Source of the DNA: Azotobacter salinestris
Lineage (GTDB): Bacteria; Pseudomonadota; Gammaproteobacteria; Pseudomonadales; Pseudomonadaceae
DNA: 64,000 bases
Reading direction: 5' to 3'
Assembly (NCBI RefSeq): GCF_009363155.1
Contig: NZ_CP045302.1
Coordinates: 2,773,001-2,837,000, forward strand
Both the position numbers and the translations under genes were made by a program. Below the pieces are notes generated by a model. The model made no database searches, was not told the origin of the DNA, and worked only from the letters and a program-made list of their open reading frames with translations. This document shows positions 27,601-37,497 of this stretch, piece by piece. Position 1 is the stretch's first letter. Every line of letters starts with the position of its first letter.

Positions 27601-27776
27601 TCCTGCACCGTCTGCGTCGAGGCGCCGGGATAGGTGACGCTGATCTGGATCGCCGGCGGGGCGATGTTCGGGTACTGGGTGATCGGCAGCTTGAGGATGG
27701 CCAGGGCGCCGCCGAGCATGATCACCAGAGCGATCACCCAGGCGAAGATCGGCCGGTCGATGAAAAAGCGCGACAT
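24645..27776 (-). CDS. RND multidrug efflux pump, MexB/AcrB/TtgB-like
   Basis: The protein has 1043 residues, the family norm. It starts [20 protein letters not shown]. The proton-relay Asp pair is in [15 protein letters not shown] (near 407-408) and the relay Lys in [14 protein letters not shown] (near 940). All twelve membrane helices and the two large periplasmic loops are present. It exports drugs and solvents with the fusion protein upstream and the outer-membrane factor downstream. The gap to the fusion-protein gene is 3 bases. Confidence 0.95.
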   Translation of the reverse strand: MSRFFIDRPIFAWVIALVIMLGGALAILKLPITQYPNIAPPAIQISVTYPGASTQTVQDTVVQVIEQQLNGLDGLRYISSVSNADGSLQITVTFEQGTDPDIAQVQVQNKLQLATPMLPEEVQRQGIRVVKYQVNFMMILGLVSTDGRMSGFDMGNYITSNLQDPISRTKGVGDFQVFGSQYAMRIWLDPEKLNSYQLTPQDVVSAVSAQNVQVSSGQLGGLPASRGVQLNATVVGKTRMRSADEFKEILLKVNRDGSQIRLKHVAEVGLSAENFSIASRFNGMPAAGMALRLAPGANLLDSVQAVRETVESLKPYLPEGVEVVYPYETAPMVSASIEAVVHTLFEAIVLVFLVMYLFLQNFRATLIPTLAVPVVLLATFGVLFACGFTINVMTMFAMVLAIGLLVDDAIVVVENVERIMVEEGLSPREATRKSMGQISGALVGIGLVISAVFLPMAFFGGSAGVIYRQFAITIISAMSFSVLIALVFTPALCATLLKPVAKGEHHEKRGFFGWFNRTFERGADGYQRGVGGIIQRRWRFMLIYLLLIGGVAFLFQKLPGSFLPNEDQGTLFVQVQLPPNSSAERTEAVLAEARDYLLNEESATVASAFTVNGFNFAGRGQSSGLLFVSLKPFSERPGQDVFALAGRAAARFAQIKDAMVIPVVPPAVREMGNATGFDLFLQDYAGLGHEALMAARNQFLGLAAQEPVLTMVRPNGKDDEAQYQVTIDDEKARALQVSIEEINNTMSVAWGSAYVNDFIDRGRVKRVYVQGKQEARSAPEDFDKWYVRNAEGRMVPFSAFASGQWIYGSPKLERYNGISSVEILGQPAPGYSTGDAMAAVNRIAAQLPPGIGIAWTGLSYEERAAGSQAPALYALSLLIVFLCLAALYESWSVPFSVMLVVPLGVLGAVAATLLRGLSNDVFFQVGMLTTMGLAAKNAILIVEFAKDLHEHQGRTLLQAASEAARLRLRPIIMTSIAFALGVLPLAIATGPGSGSQHSIGTGVLGGTLAATFLAIFFVPLFYVVVVRLFERKEKTVDTEGVMA

Positions 27777-27779
27777 GAA

Positions 27780-28931
27780 TCAGCGTCCTCCTCGGCTGGC
27801 GCCGGACGCGAAGTCGGCGACCAGGTTGATGTTGCCGGCCTCGACCGGCCTGACCGTGACGCCGCCGCGCACCCGGTGGGTGCCCTCGACGACCACCCGT
27901 TCGCCGTCGGCCAGGCCCTTGCCGATCAGCCAGGCGTTGCCCACGGTGCGCAGGGCTTCCACCTCGCGCAGCTCGACGCTGTTGTCCGGCTTGACCACCC
28001 AGGCGGTGGCGACGCCGCGGACATCGCGGATGATCGCCTGCTGCGGGACCAGGATGGCGTCCTGCTGCACGCCTTCCTTGAGCTGGGCATGGACGAACAT
28101 GCCGGGCAGCAGCTTGCGCTCGGGGTTGGGGAACACCGCGCGCAGGGTCACCGAGCCGGTGCTCTGGTCGACGTTGACCTCGGAGAACTTCAGGGTGCCG
28201 GCCAGCGGATAGACGCTGCCGTCCTCCAGGGTCAGGCTGACCTCGGCCTGGTCGGGACCGGCGCTCTGCAGGCGGCCGGATTCCATCGCACCGCGCAGCT
28301 CGAGGAGGCGGACGATCGGCTGGGTGACGTCGACGTAAATCGGGTCGAGCTGGTGCACCGTGGCCAGCGCCTGGGTCTGGCCGCTGGTGACCAGCGCGCC
28401 CTCGGTGACCACCGAGCGGCCGATGCGGCCGCTGATCGGCGCCAGCACCTTGGTGTACTGCACGTCGATGCGCCGTACCCGCACCTCGGCCTGGGCCTGC
28501 TTCAGGGCAGAGATGGCGTCGTCGTACTGCTGGCGGCTGACCGCGCTGGTCTTCAGCAGCCGCTCGTAGCGCCGGGCCAGGTTCTCCGCGTTGGCCAGGT
28601 TGGCCTCGCTGCGGGCCAGCTCCGCCTCGTAGGTGCGCGGGTCGATCTGGTAGAGCTGCTGGCCCTTCTTGACCTCGCTGCCCTCGGTGAACAGGCGCTC
28701 CTGGAGGATGCCGTTGACCTGCGGGCGCACTTCGGCGACGCGGAAGGCCGAGGTACGGCCCGGCAGGTCGGTGGTCAGCGTCAGCGGCTGCGCCTGTACG
28801 GTATAGACCCCGACTTCGGCGGGCGGCAGCGCGGGGGCGGCCGCCTGCTCGGCCTCCTTGCAGGCGGCCAGCGACAGGATCAGGGCCAGCGGCAGGCTGT
28901 GGATGAAGGGGAACGGAGCTCTGCGTTTCAC
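27780..28931 (-). CDS. RND efflux membrane-fusion protein, MexA/AcrA/TtgA-like
   Basis: I choose the GTG at 28931: AGGAGG lies seven bases upstream, whereas the ATG at 28949 precedes that ribosome site. This gives 383 residues. A lipobox (LSLAAC) sits near residue 24. The lipoyl halves (GILQERLFTEGSEVKKGQQL, VLAPISGRIGRSVVTEGALV) flank an alpha-hairpin of about 60 residues, followed by a beta-barrel. It is the first gene of the three-gene pump operon and divergent from the IclR-family gene. Confidence 0.93.
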   Translation of the reverse strand: MKRRAPFPFIHSLPLALILSLAACKEAEQAAAPALPPAEVGVYTVQAQPLTLTTDLPGRTSAFRVAEVRPQVNGILQERLFTEGSEVKKGQQLYQIDPRTYEAELARSEANLANAENLARRYERLLKTSAVSRQQYDDAISALKQAQAEVRVRRIDVQYTKVLAPISGRIGRSVVTEGALVTSGQTQALATVHQLDPIYVDVTQPIVRLLELRGAMESGRLQSAGPDQAEVSLTLEDGSVYPLAGTLKFSEVNVDQSTGSVTLRAVFPNPERKLLPGMFVHAQLKEGVQQDAILVPQQAIIRDVRGVATAWVVKPDNSVELREVEALRTVGNAWLIGKGLADGERVVVEGTHRVRGGVTVRPVEAGNINLVADFASGASRGGR

Positions 28932-29143
28932 GGGCGCGCCTCCTGGCAATGAGAGGAAAGGGGGACAGTGTATCGAATCGTGGTTCAGTGTACCATTAGG
29001 TGGTTTTCGTGGGGCATGCCGGATTCGTAAAAAACCTGTGACGGGAGGGAAAATGCCGGCTGGTCCCGGAAGAGGGCGGCACGGATACTCCGTGCCGGTG
29101 AGATGGGCAGAAAGCCCGCGACGATTGTGACGAGTAGCCAGTT

Positions 29144-29929
29144 ATGACCAGAGAAGCGCCGGAAACCGGCGAAGAGAGCAAGGCAGGCGGCATCCAGGTG
29201 ATCGCCCGTGCCGCGGCGATCATGCGTACCCTGAGCGAGCATCCCCAGGGGCTCAGCCTGGCGGCCATCGCCCAGGCGGTGAAGCTGCCGCGCTCCACCG
29301 TGCAGCGCATCGTCTGCGCGCTGGAGACCGAGTATCTGGTCGAGGCCATGGGGCCCAGCGGCGGCTTTCGCCTGGGCGCGGCGGTGGGCCAGTTGGTCTA
29401 CCAGACCCAGACCGACATCATTTCCCTGGTGCGGCCCTATCTGGAATGCCTGTCGAACCGGCTGCAGGAGTCGGTGGCCCTGGCCAAGCGGGCCGGCGAG
29501 AAGATTCAGGTGATCGACCGCATCGTCGCCGAGCGCGACCTGCGCGTGGTCTTTCCCATCGGCGCCTTCGCGCCGATACATTCGACCTCGGCCGGCAAGG
29601 TGCTGCTGGCCGGCCTCGGCGACGACGAAGTGCGTGCGCTGCTGCCCGATCCGCTGCCGCAGATGACCCGCAACACCCGCGATCTGCCGGCCCTGCTGGC
29701 CGAACTGGCGGAGATCCGCAAGGCTGGCTTCACCTTCGACCACGAGGAGTGCAGCGAAGGCATCAGCGCCGGTTCGGTGGCCCTGGACACCTACCTGGGC
29801 CGCTACGCCATCTCCGTGGTGCTGCCCTCCGCGCGCGCCGCCCGGCACGTCGAGGCCATCCAGGAGGCGCTACTGGCCTGCAAGCGCGACATCGAGCGGG
29901 CGATCGGCAGCGCCGCCTGCCGGCGCTGA
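29144..29929 (+). CDS. IclR-family regulator, TtgV-like by position
   Basis: The protein has 261 residues, the same size class as TtgV. The winged helix spans about 20-75 (LSLAAIAQAVKLPRSTVQRI, VCALETEYLVEAMG), followed by the IclR effector domain ending in VVLPSARAARHVEAIQEALL. It is divergent from the efflux operon with 212 bases between the starts. In Pseudomonas putida the IclR-family TtgV represses ttgGHI from just such a position. Most MexAB-type pumps instead have TetR or MarR repressors. Control of the adjacent pump is therefore likely, though inferred. Confidence 0.85.
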   Translation: MTREAPETGEESKAGGIQVIARAAAIMRTLSEHPQGLSLAAIAQAVKLPRSTVQRIVCALETEYLVEAMGPSGGFRLGAAVGQLVYQTQTDIISLVRPYLECLSNRLQESVALAKRAGEKIQVIDRIVAERDLRVVFPIGAFAPIHSTSAGKVLLAGLGDDEVRALLPDPLPQMTRNTRDLPALLAELAEIRKAGFTFDHEECSEGISAGSVALDTYLGRYAISVVLPSARAARHVEAIQEALLACKRDIERAIGSAACRR

Positions 29930-29963
29930 GCATCCCGGCCGCCGCGCCGGCAGCCGGATGCCC

Positions 29964-31007
29964 TCACGCCGGCCAGTCGGTGTAGGGCCTGTCCCAGAGA
30001 TTGACGCCGCTTGCGGCGGCATGGCGGTCGATCTCCGCCAGTTCCTCGATACCGAACGCCGGGTTGTCCAGGGCGGCGACATTCTCGATAAGCTGCTCCG
30101 GGCGGCTGGCGCCGATCAGCGCCGAGGTCACCCGCGCATCGCGCAGCAGCCAGGCCAGGGCCAGCTGGGCCAGGCTCTGCCCGCGCCGGCGGGCGATCTC
30201 GGCGAGCGCCCGGGCACGCCGAATGTTCGCCTCGGACAGGTGCTCGGGGCGCAGCGAGGCGCCGCCGGGACGGTTGATCCGCGCATCGGCGGGGATGCTG
30301 TCCAGGTACTTGTCGGTGAGCAGTCCCTGAGCCAGGGGGGTGAAGGCGATCACCCCGGCACCGAGCTCCTCAGTTGTACTCAGCAGGTCCTTTTCCACCC
30401 AGCGGTTGAACAGGTTGTAAGCCGGCTGGTGGATCAGCAGCGGCACCCTGTGCTCACGCAGCAGGGCGGCCATTTCCCGGGTCTTGGCTTCCGAATAGGC
30501 GGAGATGCCCACGTACAGCGCCTTGCCTTGGCGCACGGCGTCGGCCAGGGCGCCGGCAGTCTCCTCCAGCGGCGTGTGCGGATCGAAGCGGTGCGAGTAG
30601 AAGATGTCCACGTAGTCGACGCTCATGCGCCGGAGGCTCTGGTCGAGGCTGGCGAGTACGTATTTGCGCGAACCGCCGCCCTGGCCGTAGGGGCCGGGCC
30701 ACATGTCCCAGCCGGCCTTGGTGGAGAGGATCAGCTCGTCGCGATGGGCACGGAAATCCTCGCGCAGCAGGCGGCCGAAGTTGATCTCGGCGCTGCCGTA
30801 GGGCGGCCCGTAGTTGTTGGCCAGGTCGAAGTGGTTGATGCCGAGGTCGAAGGCGGTGCGCAGCAGGGCGCGCTGGGTGTCGAGCGGGGTGCTGTCGCCG
30901 AAGTTGTGCCACAGTCCCAGGGACAGGGCCGGCAGCACCAGGCCGCTGCGGCCGACGCGGCGGTAGGGGATGCGCTCGTAGCGGTTCGGCGCGGCGCTAT
31001 AGCTCAT
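29964..31007 (-). CDS. Aldo/keto reductase, YghZ (L-glyceraldehyde-3-phosphate reductase)-like
   Basis: From the Met at 31007 (AAGGA upstream) the protein has 347 residues; E. coli YghZ has 346. The catalytic Tyr is in HFDLANNYGPPYGSAEINFG, the Lys in LILSTKAGWDMWPGPYGQGG, and the His in YVDIFYSHRFDPHTPLEET. The NADPH-binding segment is SALIGASRPEQLIENVAAL. YghZ-type enzymes detoxify L-glyceraldehyde phosphate and methylglyoxal. A 38-nt motif shared with the sugar regulon lies 117 bases upstream of the start, hinting at common control. Confidence 0.88.
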   Translation of the reverse strand: MSYSAAPNRYERIPYRRVGRSGLVLPALSLGLWHNFGDSTPLDTQRALLRTAFDLGINHFDLANNYGPPYGSAEINFGRLLREDFRAHRDELILSTKAGWDMWPGPYGQGGGSRKYVLASLDQSLRRMSVDYVDIFYSHRFDPHTPLEETAGALADAVRQGKALYVGISAYSEAKTREMAALLREHRVPLLIHQPAYNLFNRWVEKDLLSTTEELGAGVIAFTPLAQGLLTDKYLDSIPADARINRPGGASLRPEHLSEANIRRARALAEIARRRGQSLAQLALAWLLRDARVTSALIGASRPEQLIENVAALDNPAFGIEELAEIDRHAAASGVNLWDRPYTDWPA

Positions 31008-31123
31008 GGGGGATTCCTTTTCGCAGAGGCACAAGTGAGAAATCGGCTACGGCGTCGATCCAGTGCAAGGACTCGATGAGACCGATCGAGCCCCAGCATA
31101 GAAAGCGGTGCATCACACGGATA

Positions 31124-31161
31124 GAAGAGACTTATGCTGCAACAGGTAATTTTGTGCTCTG
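31124..31161 (+). promoter_or_regulatory. 38-nt regulon motif, copy A
   Basis: This copy matches those at 34663, 45919 and 48854. The shared pattern is TGC-N17-TGCTCYG preceded by AGA-Y-TYA, with GGTAATTTTGTGCTCTG here. Two TGC-type half-sites 20 bases apart suit an AraC-family monomer pair. It lies 117 bases upstream of the aldo/keto reductase gene. Confidence 0.6.
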
Positions 31162-31188
31162 TCGTGAAGGTGCCTGCGGCCGATGAAA

Positions 31189-31220
31189 GGATGGCCGGTA
31201 CGGTACCGTGCCGGCCATCC
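31189..31220. repeat. Long inverted repeat upstream of the aldo/keto reductase
   Basis: GGATGGCCGG (31189-31198) pairs with CCGGCCATCC (31211-31220). The spacer contains a further palindrome ACGGTACCGT, so almost the whole 32 bases fold into one hairpin. There is no T-tract. It may be an operator or a small mobile repeat. Confidence 0.5.
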
Positions 31221-31308
31221 CGATTGAGGCGAACCGTAGCGTTGGCGGCTGGTGCTCTCCCTGCTTCAATGCTTATCCGCAGCCACCGGGAGCGACCGAC
31301 GGATCCTA

Positions 31309-31586
31309 GGGCCTGTTGACGTTTTGGCGTAGGCCGCGACGGCGGCCCGTTTGGCGCAGAACAAGGAACGAGGAGAGAAGTTTGGTCATTCCAAATGAAC
31401 GACGAGCGACGCCGTGCTGCCCCAAACGGGCCCCGCCCCTGCGGGTGGGGCCGCCGAGGCTGCGCGTCAAATGCCGCCATGCGGCGTTGCGGGTCTTGGC
31501 AAGGGAATGACCATTGCCGGCGACCCGCGCCTAACCTGGCGGCATTTGACGCGGCAACGCGGCTCACGCCAAAACGTCAACAGGCC

Positions 31587-31587
<1 letters not shown>
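31309..31587. repeat. 279-bp MITE with IS630-like target (full-length family member)
   Basis: The 20-base ends GGGCCTGTTGACGTTTTGGC and their inverted copy (ending in GTCAACAGGCCC at 31587) are perfect for at least 20 bases. TA flanks both sides (31307-31308 and 31588-31589). No protein is encoded. The interior holds GC-rich inverted repeats. It inserted exactly at the stop codon of the porin gene without changing the encoded end (Trp-Phe-stop). Confidence 0.85.
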
Positions 31588-33494
<1,907 letters not shown>

Positions 33495-33522
33495 TCATGG
33501 ACGAGCGGGGGAAAACCTCTCG

Positions 33523-33870
33523 TCAGGCCGTCGATGTGCCCAGCGAGGGCTGCAGCGCCAGGTGTCGCCTGAGTGCGTTGCGGGGCGCGTAGTTGCTCAC
33601 CACGGCTTCGCCCGCGATATTGCGCAGACCGACCGGCGGCTCGAGCTCGGCCGGCTGCCCGGAAAAATTGTTGATGCCTGCGAGATCGCCGATGGCGTTG
33701 CCATGGGCGTTGGCGAAAGAGCGTGGGTAAACCTGATGGATCACCGCATTGCACCACCCATCCTGTCCCGTCTGGGCGCTGGTGGCATATATGCCGTCCT
33801 GCAGCGACAGCCAGAGCAGACCTGCAGTAGGGAGGGCAGTGGTTTTCAAAAAGTTACGACGCGAATACAT
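33523..33870 (-). pseudogene. Internally deleted Tat-exported GH13 alpha-glucosidase
   Basis: The 115-codon frame starts MYSRRNFLKTTALPTAGLLW, a Tat signal with the SRRNFLK motif. It then reads WCNAVIHQVYPRSFANAHGN followed by AIGDLAGI, the start of a GH13 barrel (compare AIIYQIYPRSFADANGDGIG in the intact gene at 40078). It jumps directly to NNFSGQPAELEPPVGL and a C-terminal tail typical of the final beta-sandwich. About 400 central residues, including all catalytic acids, are missing. The join is in frame, so a short product could still be made but cannot be an enzyme. Confidence 0.8.
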
Positions 33871-34184
33871 ATGGCTTCTCTATTGTTGGGATTGTTGATA
33901 AGCAAGGAGGCATCGCCCGCGATTACTTGTTTGTCAGTAAGTGGAGCCATCCATGAAAAACTTTGGCCTGTAGACAGCACCTTCTTTGCAGGGATGTCCC
34001 CCGCAAAGAAGACAATGCCTGCCGCCCTCTTGTTGTTCTTGTTGATCGTCACTAAGTATTTGGTCCCGCCAGGAGAGGGTTGGGGGATTTTTAAGGGGGC
34101 CGTTGTTGCGTATGCCTCTGTCCCGGAATAAGTCGGATCAACATATGGCCCTTCCTGCAGAATCGGCTCGGGAAGTTTGATGAT
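33846..34184 (-). other. Unrecognised open stretch, probably a gene remnant
   Basis: The frame ending at TGA 33846-33848 is open for over 110 codons and reads like real protein (KLPEPILQEGPYVDPTYSGT, KYLVTINKNNKRAAGIVFFA, SFSWMAPLTDKQVIAG). It has no convincing start: the only Met, at 34052, lies inside the domain. It overlaps the Tat-signal GH13 remnant by 25 bases and follows the permease remnant. I do not recognise the family. It looks like the C-terminal part of a lost gene. Confidence 0.4.
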
Positions 34185-34229
34185 GCTGTTTCCGAAATGG
34201 CGGTGAAGCAGCCATGGACTATAAAATTG

Positions 34230-34351
34230 CCCAGCTTGGTGACGAGGGGAAGGGCAGTTCCATGAGGATGAGGTAATGGAGGAGAAAGATCATGGCGTAC
34301 TGTACATATGGCATGAGCACGACTAACTGCCATATCAAGCGTTAACTTCAT
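34230..34351 (-). pseudogene. 5' remnant of a LacY/RafB-type sugar permease gene
   Basis: ATGAAGTTAACGCTTGATA at 34351 parallels ATGAACTTGACGCTCGATA of the intact permease (start 44283). Further in, ATGATCTTTCTCCTCCATTA parallels ATGATCTTCTTCCTCTATTA, and CCCTTCC-CTCG-ACCAAGCTGGGC parallels the next permease codons. Frameshifts and stops break it after about 40 codons. The upstream DNA also matches (CTCATTGTTCTTAT in both), so promoter and gene start were duplicated together. Confidence 0.75.
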
Positions 34352-34887
34352 AGGTCCACCCTGGACTCATTGTTCTTATAGGGAAGCTTTCATCCCGGTT
34401 TGCCGGCCATGGGAGGCCGTCTGATCGGCAGCGCTCGGCCTTTCCGAGGCGCAGCGGCTGGAGCGTAATTGCAGTGAAGCTCACTTTGCTTCGGTTCAAT
34501 CAAGGTCATTTTCACAATGCGCTTCCAAGCGAGCGATTGTCGATTCGGTTTGATCGCCAGATAATGTCAGATCGATTGCATTGCCCGTGGTCAGCAGAAA
34601 TATGGGTTGATGGATGTCACTTGCTTTCTCGCCATAATAAGAGGCGAATTGTTTCGCGAATAGGGGAAAGTTATGCCTTGATGGGTGACTCTGTGCTCCG
34701 TTATAAGTCAGGATAAAGTGTGGCGTATTGGTATTGTTTGGCGCGCGTCAAAGTGGTTCAAGAGCTTGCTCATGAAAGTTGTTTGGACGGATGGCGCCTT
34801 CAATATCAACCGGAGTCGTGGTGTTGAATTAATCGTTCAGTAAGGCCGTGCGTATAAAGTATGCGCCGGAAATATTTGTTCGGATTA
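34352..34887. other. Low-GC intergenic DNA with one regulon motif
   Basis: These 536 bp are clearly lower in GC than neighbouring genes and hold no convincing gene. 34364-34440 resembles the DNA upstream of the intact permease gene (44284-44380). A copy of the 38-nt motif lies at 34663-34700. The rest, up to the IS630 edge, shows nothing I can name. Confidence 0.55.
34663..34700 (+). promoter_or_regulatory. 38-nt regulon motif, copy D
   Basis: It reads TTATGCCTTGATGGGTGACT then CTGTGCTCCG, matching the copies at 31124, 45919 and 48854 with the same TGC-to-TGC spacing of 20. It sits about 310 bases upstream of the permease remnant on the other strand. Confidence 0.5.
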
Positions 34888-34916
34888 TTAACCCGGCAAT
34901 CAAATATCCAATCTAA

Positions 34917-36110
34917 GGATGGTCTGAAGTAGTCATGTATTTCTGGCTGACTTCAGCCCCCCGCCGACTTTGAAAGCGGAGAATCGATCAAAAACGATCA
35001 GATCACCCGCTCGTTTCTGCGTTTTTTAGCTGCCGCGAGCACGTCGCAGCAACCGTTTCCCGCATTACAGGCGCACCTCTCCTGCATTCGCCAGTAAATA
35101 TCGGCGCGCCATCCACAGATTCGACAAGGCGAACAGCGTCACCAACTGTGACGTGTTTTTGGCCAATCCCCGGAAGCGCACCTTGGTGTAGCCAAACTGG
35201 CGCTTGATCACGCGGAACGGATGTTCGACCTTGGCTCGTACCTGGGCCTTGGCCTTCTCGATCTTGCGGATCGCTTTGTATAAGGCGCTACGCTTGCCAT
35301 GCTTCTTGTAGGTACTGCGCCGGGCCGCGACCTGCCAGATGACCTGCCGACCTTCATGCTCGGGGCGCTTCTCTACGCCGGTATAGCCCGCATCGGCACT
35401 CACTACGTTTTCCTCGCCATGCAGCAGTTGGTCGACTTGGGTGACATCTGCCACGTTGGCTGCCGTGACCACCACGCTGTGCACCAGACCCGACTCAGCG
35501 TCGGCACCAATGTGAGCTTTTGCGCCGAAGTAGTACTGGTTGCCCTTCTTCGTCGAGTGCATTTCCGGGTCGCGCTTGCCGTCCTTGTTCTTCGTCGAGC
35601 TCGGCGCATGGATCAGGGTGGCGTCGACAATGGTGCCCTGGCGCAGCGACAGTCCGCGCTCGCCCAGATAGCCGTTGATCACCTCCAGTATTCCCCCGGC
35701 CAGTTCGTGCTTCTCCAGCAGGCGACGGAAGTTGAGGAGGGTCGTTTCGTCCGGGATGCGCTCCAGGCTCAGGCCGGCGAACTGGCGCAGGAGAGTGGTT
35801 TCGTACAGCGCTTCCTCCATCGCCGGATCGCTGTAGCCGAACCAGTTCTGCATCAGGTGCACGCGCAGCATGGCTGCCAGCGGGTAGGCGGGCCGACCGC
35901 CTTCGCCCTTGGGATAGTAGGGCTCGATCAGGGCGATCAGCCCCTGCCACGGCACCACCTGGTCCATCTCGAGCAGGAAGCGCTCGCGGCGGGTCTGCTT
36001 GCGCTTGCCGGCATACTCGGCATCGGCGAAGGACAGTTGCTTTATCGGGAAACTCGGACAAGGGAGCGGGTGTATTTCACCAGAATCGGGAAGTCTTTTT
36101 CAGGATTTCC
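34917..36110 (-). mobile_element. IS5-family insertion sequence, copy 2 (1194 bp), nested in IS630
   Basis: It is the same 1194 bp as 9086-10279, in the opposite orientation. CTAA flanks both sides (34913-34916, 36111-36114). It entered the IS630 copy 25 bp from its end, right at the stop codon of the IS630 transposase, whose frame is preserved (TAG remains). Confidence 0.92.
35065..36045 (-). pseudogene. IS5-family transposase with lost start codon
   Basis: The reading frame is the same as in copy 1 except that the initiator ATG (copy 1, 9151) is ATA here (36043-36045). The next in-frame Met is residue 27 (MDQVVPW), and a product from there would lack part of the N-terminal domain. The three catalytic acids are intact. 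Initiation at ATA is rare, so this copy is probably immobile or dependent on the other transposase. Confidence 0.75.
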
Positions 36111-37148
36111 CTAAGTGGCATAACGCACTGACGCATGCTGGAAATAGGCAACTACCCGCTCCGGGGTTTTGGCCAGCCAGCTCATGAATGCCTCGGCCTT
36201 CTCCAGCAATTCCGACTTGTTTCGCGCCCGGTCACTGGTGCGCAAGCGTGTCTTGAGGTCGCGGTTCAAATACTCGTCCGGATTACACTCAGGCGAATAG
36301 GGTGGCAGGTAGAACGCTTCGATTTCTTCCTTGTGCCCTTCAAGCCATTCCCTGACCTGACGCGCATGATGGACACGCAGGTTGTCCAGGATCAGAAAGA
36401 TCTTCCTGTCACTATCCGCCACCAGCCTCGACATGAAACCGATCATCCGCTCGGTATTCATGGCCCCCTCCAGGAACTCGAACCGTACCAGTCCCTGGTT
36501 GCTGATCGCCGAGACCATGCTCAGGCCATGACGGCGGGTCGGCGCCACCAGCACCGGTGTGACTCCTGCCGGCGCATAGCCTCGAATCCAATGCCCATCT
36601 TCAGCTACGGCCGTTTCATCACCCCAGTAGATCGTCGCGTTTTCGGCCTTGGCGCGTGCCACAACGGTCGGATAGGTCTCTTCGAGCCAGTGCTCGACCG
36701 CCTCCGGGTTCTGCTCCAGCGCCTGCCGGGTCGGCCGCTGTGGGGTATACCCCCAGCGCTGAAGGTACTGACCCACCGTCCGGATCGGCATCTCGACGCC
36801 ATACAAGTGCTTGATCAACTGCATGACGGCCCGGCGGTTCCACAGGGCAAAGTCGAGTTGCAACTGGTTCGGGGTCTGGCCCACCAGAATCGAGCACAAC
36901 TGCCACTCCTGAGCGAGCGTCAAGGTCCGTCCGCTTGCCTGGCGCCGACCTCGTGTCCTGGATTTCAAACCTTCGCTGCCTTGCTCGCTATAGCGTTTGG
37001 ACCAGGCTAGTACGGTACTCAGATGTACGCCCAATACGTCGGCAACCTCTTGCCAAGTCAGTTCGCGCTGCTCACGCAGATTCATGGCCAGGCGTCGCAT
37101 CTGGTCCTGAGTTTCTCGAGAGAGCTTTCGGGCATCGATCTTTTTCAT
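36111..37148 (-). CDS. IS630-family transposase, copy 2
   Basis: The protein has 345 residues, identical to copy 1 at 3358-4395 except for three substitutions (VADVLG, EWQLCSI, HHARQV). Catalytic DDE residues are unchanged. The stop codon coincides with the target site of the nested IS5-type element. The right terminal repeat is now separated from the gene by 1.2 kb, which may hinder transposition. Confidence 0.93.
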   Translation of the reverse strand: MKKIDARKLSRETQDQMRRLAMNLREQRELTWQEVADVLGVHLSTVLAWSKRYSEQGSEGLKSRTRGRRQASGRTLTLAQEWQLCSILVGQTPNQLQLDFALWNRRAVMQLIKHLYGVEMPIRTVGQYLQRWGYTPQRPTRQALEQNPEAVEHWLEETYPTVVARAKAENATIYWGDETAVAEDGHWIRGYAPAGVTPVLVAPTRRHGLSMVSAISNQGLVRFEFLEGAMNTERMIGFMSRLVADSDRKIFLILDNLRVHHARQVREWLEGHKEEIEAFYLPPYSPECNPDEYLNRDLKTRLRTSDRARNKSELLEKAEAFMSWLAKTPERVVAYFQHASVRYAT

Positions 37149-37185
37149 GTCCCTTTATATCGTGAATTTGATTGCCGCGTTAATA

Positions 37186-37497
37186 AGTCTGAGACGTCGG
37201 CACATAAGCGTTTTCCGATGCAGGCCAGCGTGGCCATGGCCTTGAAGCTGCTGGCCGGCTTGTCATAACGGGTGCAAAGACGGCGCTTTTCCTTGAGCCA
37301 ACTGGACAGTCACTCAATCACATTGTGCTTTTTGTACTGAGGTCTGCCAAACAGGCGAGCCAAGCCCGCTCGAGGCTTACGGTGCATCTTGCGTAAGGGA
37401 ATGATGGGCTTCATGCCATACCGGTCGCAGTAGTGGCGCAGGCTTTCGCTGTCATAGCCTTTGTCAGCCAGTAGTACATACCGGCAACGTTTGCCTA
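37186..37497 (-). pseudogene. Remnant of a different IS5-family transposase (C-terminal part)
   Basis: Read leftwards, the DNA encodes CRYVLLADKGYDSESLRHYC, then GMKPIIPLRKMHRKPRAGLA and RPQYKKHNVIE, a stop, and LSSWLKEKRRLCTRYDKPAS. This is the second Asp and the Y-R-E region of an IS5-type (DDE_Tnp_1) transposase distinct from the two complete copies. An in-frame TGA interrupts it, and the N-terminal half is missing. IS630 copy 2 borders its far end. Confidence 0.8.

Larger units (their letters stand above)
34888..37183 (-). mobile_element. IS630-family insertion sequence, copy 2, carrying a nested IS5-type element
   Basis: The ends TTAACCCGGCAATCAAAT (34888) and TTAACGCGGCAATCAAAT inverted (to 37183) and the flanking TA (34886-34887, 37184-37185) match copy 1. 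Subtracting the nested 1194 bp and its 4-bp duplication leaves 1098 bp, the same as copy 1. It is inserted into DNA bordering a transposase remnant. Confidence 0.9.

Noticed and set aside
34474..34716. 80-codon plus-strand frame in the low-GC spacer
   Set aside because: It has no ribosome site and no recognisable domain, and it overlaps regulon motif D.
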